DNA of 14,610 nucleotides from Treponema sp. Its GTDB lineage: Bacteria > Spirochaetota > Spirochaetia > Treponematales > Treponemataceae. How positions within the stretch are numbered: position 1 is the first letter of the stretch; every line of letters begins with the position of its first letter. A program made the translations under genes and the position numbers. Where the stretch lies: NCBI GenBank assembly GCA_016282455.1, contig JAEEKM010000348.1, positions 1 to 14,610 on the forward strand, in the 5' to 3' direction. The notes beneath the pieces were generated by a model, which saw only the letters and a list, made by a program, of their open reading frames with translations, did not search any database and was not told where the DNA came from. Positions 14,206 to 14,610 of the stretch are shown one piece after another.

Positions 14206-14222
14206 TAGCAAAATGCGTGCCA
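14206..14222 (-). promoter_or_regulatory. Sigma-54 (RpoN) -24/-12 promoter of the sigma-factor gene
   Basis: The minus strand reads TGGCACGCATTTTGCTA, a full match to the consensus TGGCACG-N4-TTGCW with GG and GC exactly 10 nt apart. The predicted start site is about 14196, some 46 nt before the ATG at 14150. Sigma-54 promoters need an enhancer-binding activator, which fits the long repeat-bearing region upstream. Confidence 0.88.
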
Positions 14223-14610
14223 AAATATCATTTTTTTTCATTGCGATAGGATAAAATTCACTTAAAACAAAGATGTTATCTCCTTGTATTACAATACTTT
14301 ATCTTTTATAAAAAATTTATGATTTTTTTTGAAAAATTTTATCAGTCTGCTGATTTCCAGGCTTTTTCCTTAAACAAACCTGTATTTTTTTATTAGAAGT
14401 GTACACTTTTTCATACAAGTCAGTCAGAATTCAGGAAATTTTCTCCAAACTCTCCAATTTTTCCTGCAAATTCAGTGTATGATTTTTTGCACACTAAAAA
14501 AAAGCGGTTATAACGTCTACTTTTTCATACACTTATCGTGAATTTTCCCTTCAGAAAAAAGTCGGAATTCCGCACAAGTAATCCAAATTCTAACACTATC
14601 ATTTTTAAAA
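14223..14610. promoter_or_regulatory. AT-rich intergenic region with candidate activator-binding repeats
   Basis: No gene is visible in this 388-nt stretch at the window edge. It holds a perfect 12-bp palindrome AAGTGTACACTT (14397-14408). A 13-nt direct repeat ACTTTTTCATACA occurs at 14405-14417 and 14519-14531, and an inverted copy of its TGTATGA core at 14476-14482. These lie about 200-335 nt upstream of the sigma-54 start site, a workable distance for enhancer sites. A short palindrome CGGAATTCCG is at 14563-14572. Assignment as activator sites is inference. Confidence 0.45.

Noticed and set aside
14176..14241. 21-codon minus-strand frame (MKKNDILARI...) upstream of the sigma-factor gene
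   Set aside because: It spans the sigma-54 promoter itself, so it would not be on that transcript, and it has no ribosome binding site.
1..14610. tRNA, rRNA, CRISPR arrays, transposases or phage genes
   Set aside because: I found no cloverleaf, regularly spaced repeats or mobile-element proteins on either strand.

Overview
The window is a piece of a spirochaete chromosome, almost certainly from the genus Treponema. The main evidence is the treponemal gene order flbD-motA-motB-fliL-fliM-fliY-fliO-fliP-fliQ-fliR, with a long CheC-like FliY in place of a short FliN. Every gene I can support lies on the minus strand, so the window reads from high to low coordinates.

Right end (about 13300-14610): an AT-rich intergenic region with short repeats leads to a textbook sigma-54 (-24/-12) promoter. 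Next comes a short leader with a perfect 7-bp hairpin, then a 272-residue sigma-70-family factor. After it lie a membrane-anchored divergent polysaccharide deacetylase, a rho-independent terminator and tsaD (tRNA t6A synthesis). The sigma-54 promoter in front of a second sigma factor recalls the Borrelia RpoN-RpoS cascade. It is the most interesting regulatory signal here.

Centre (about 7230-10844): a 576-bp intergenic gap between tsaD and pbp1A holds two GC-rich, palindromic, non-coding islands that look like interspersed repeats. They are followed by a class A penicillin-binding protein and a small ParB-domain protein with an amphipathic, Trp-rich tail.

Left end (1-7180): the flagellar operon starts with its own promoter directly before flbD. 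It continues through the stator (MotA, MotB), FliL, the switch proteins FliM and FliY, and the export-gate proteins FliO, FliP, FliQ and FliR. The fliR reading frame is broken by a single in-frame TGA at 110-112, and homologous coding sequence continues to the window edge. The genes are tightly packed (4-nt overlap to about 75-nt gaps), as expected for one polycistronic message.

Three minus-strand genes (flbD, pbp1A, the deacetylase) share one promoter geometry: a TTGxxx -35 box, exactly 17 nt, a TATAAT-like -10 box, then only 7-8 nt to the ATG, with no Shine-Dalgarno sequence. These messages are probably leaderless. Genes inside operons (fliP, fliQ, fliL, motA, tsaD, the sigma factor) have clear Shine-Dalgarno sequences. 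I found no tRNA, rRNA, CRISPR array or transposase.
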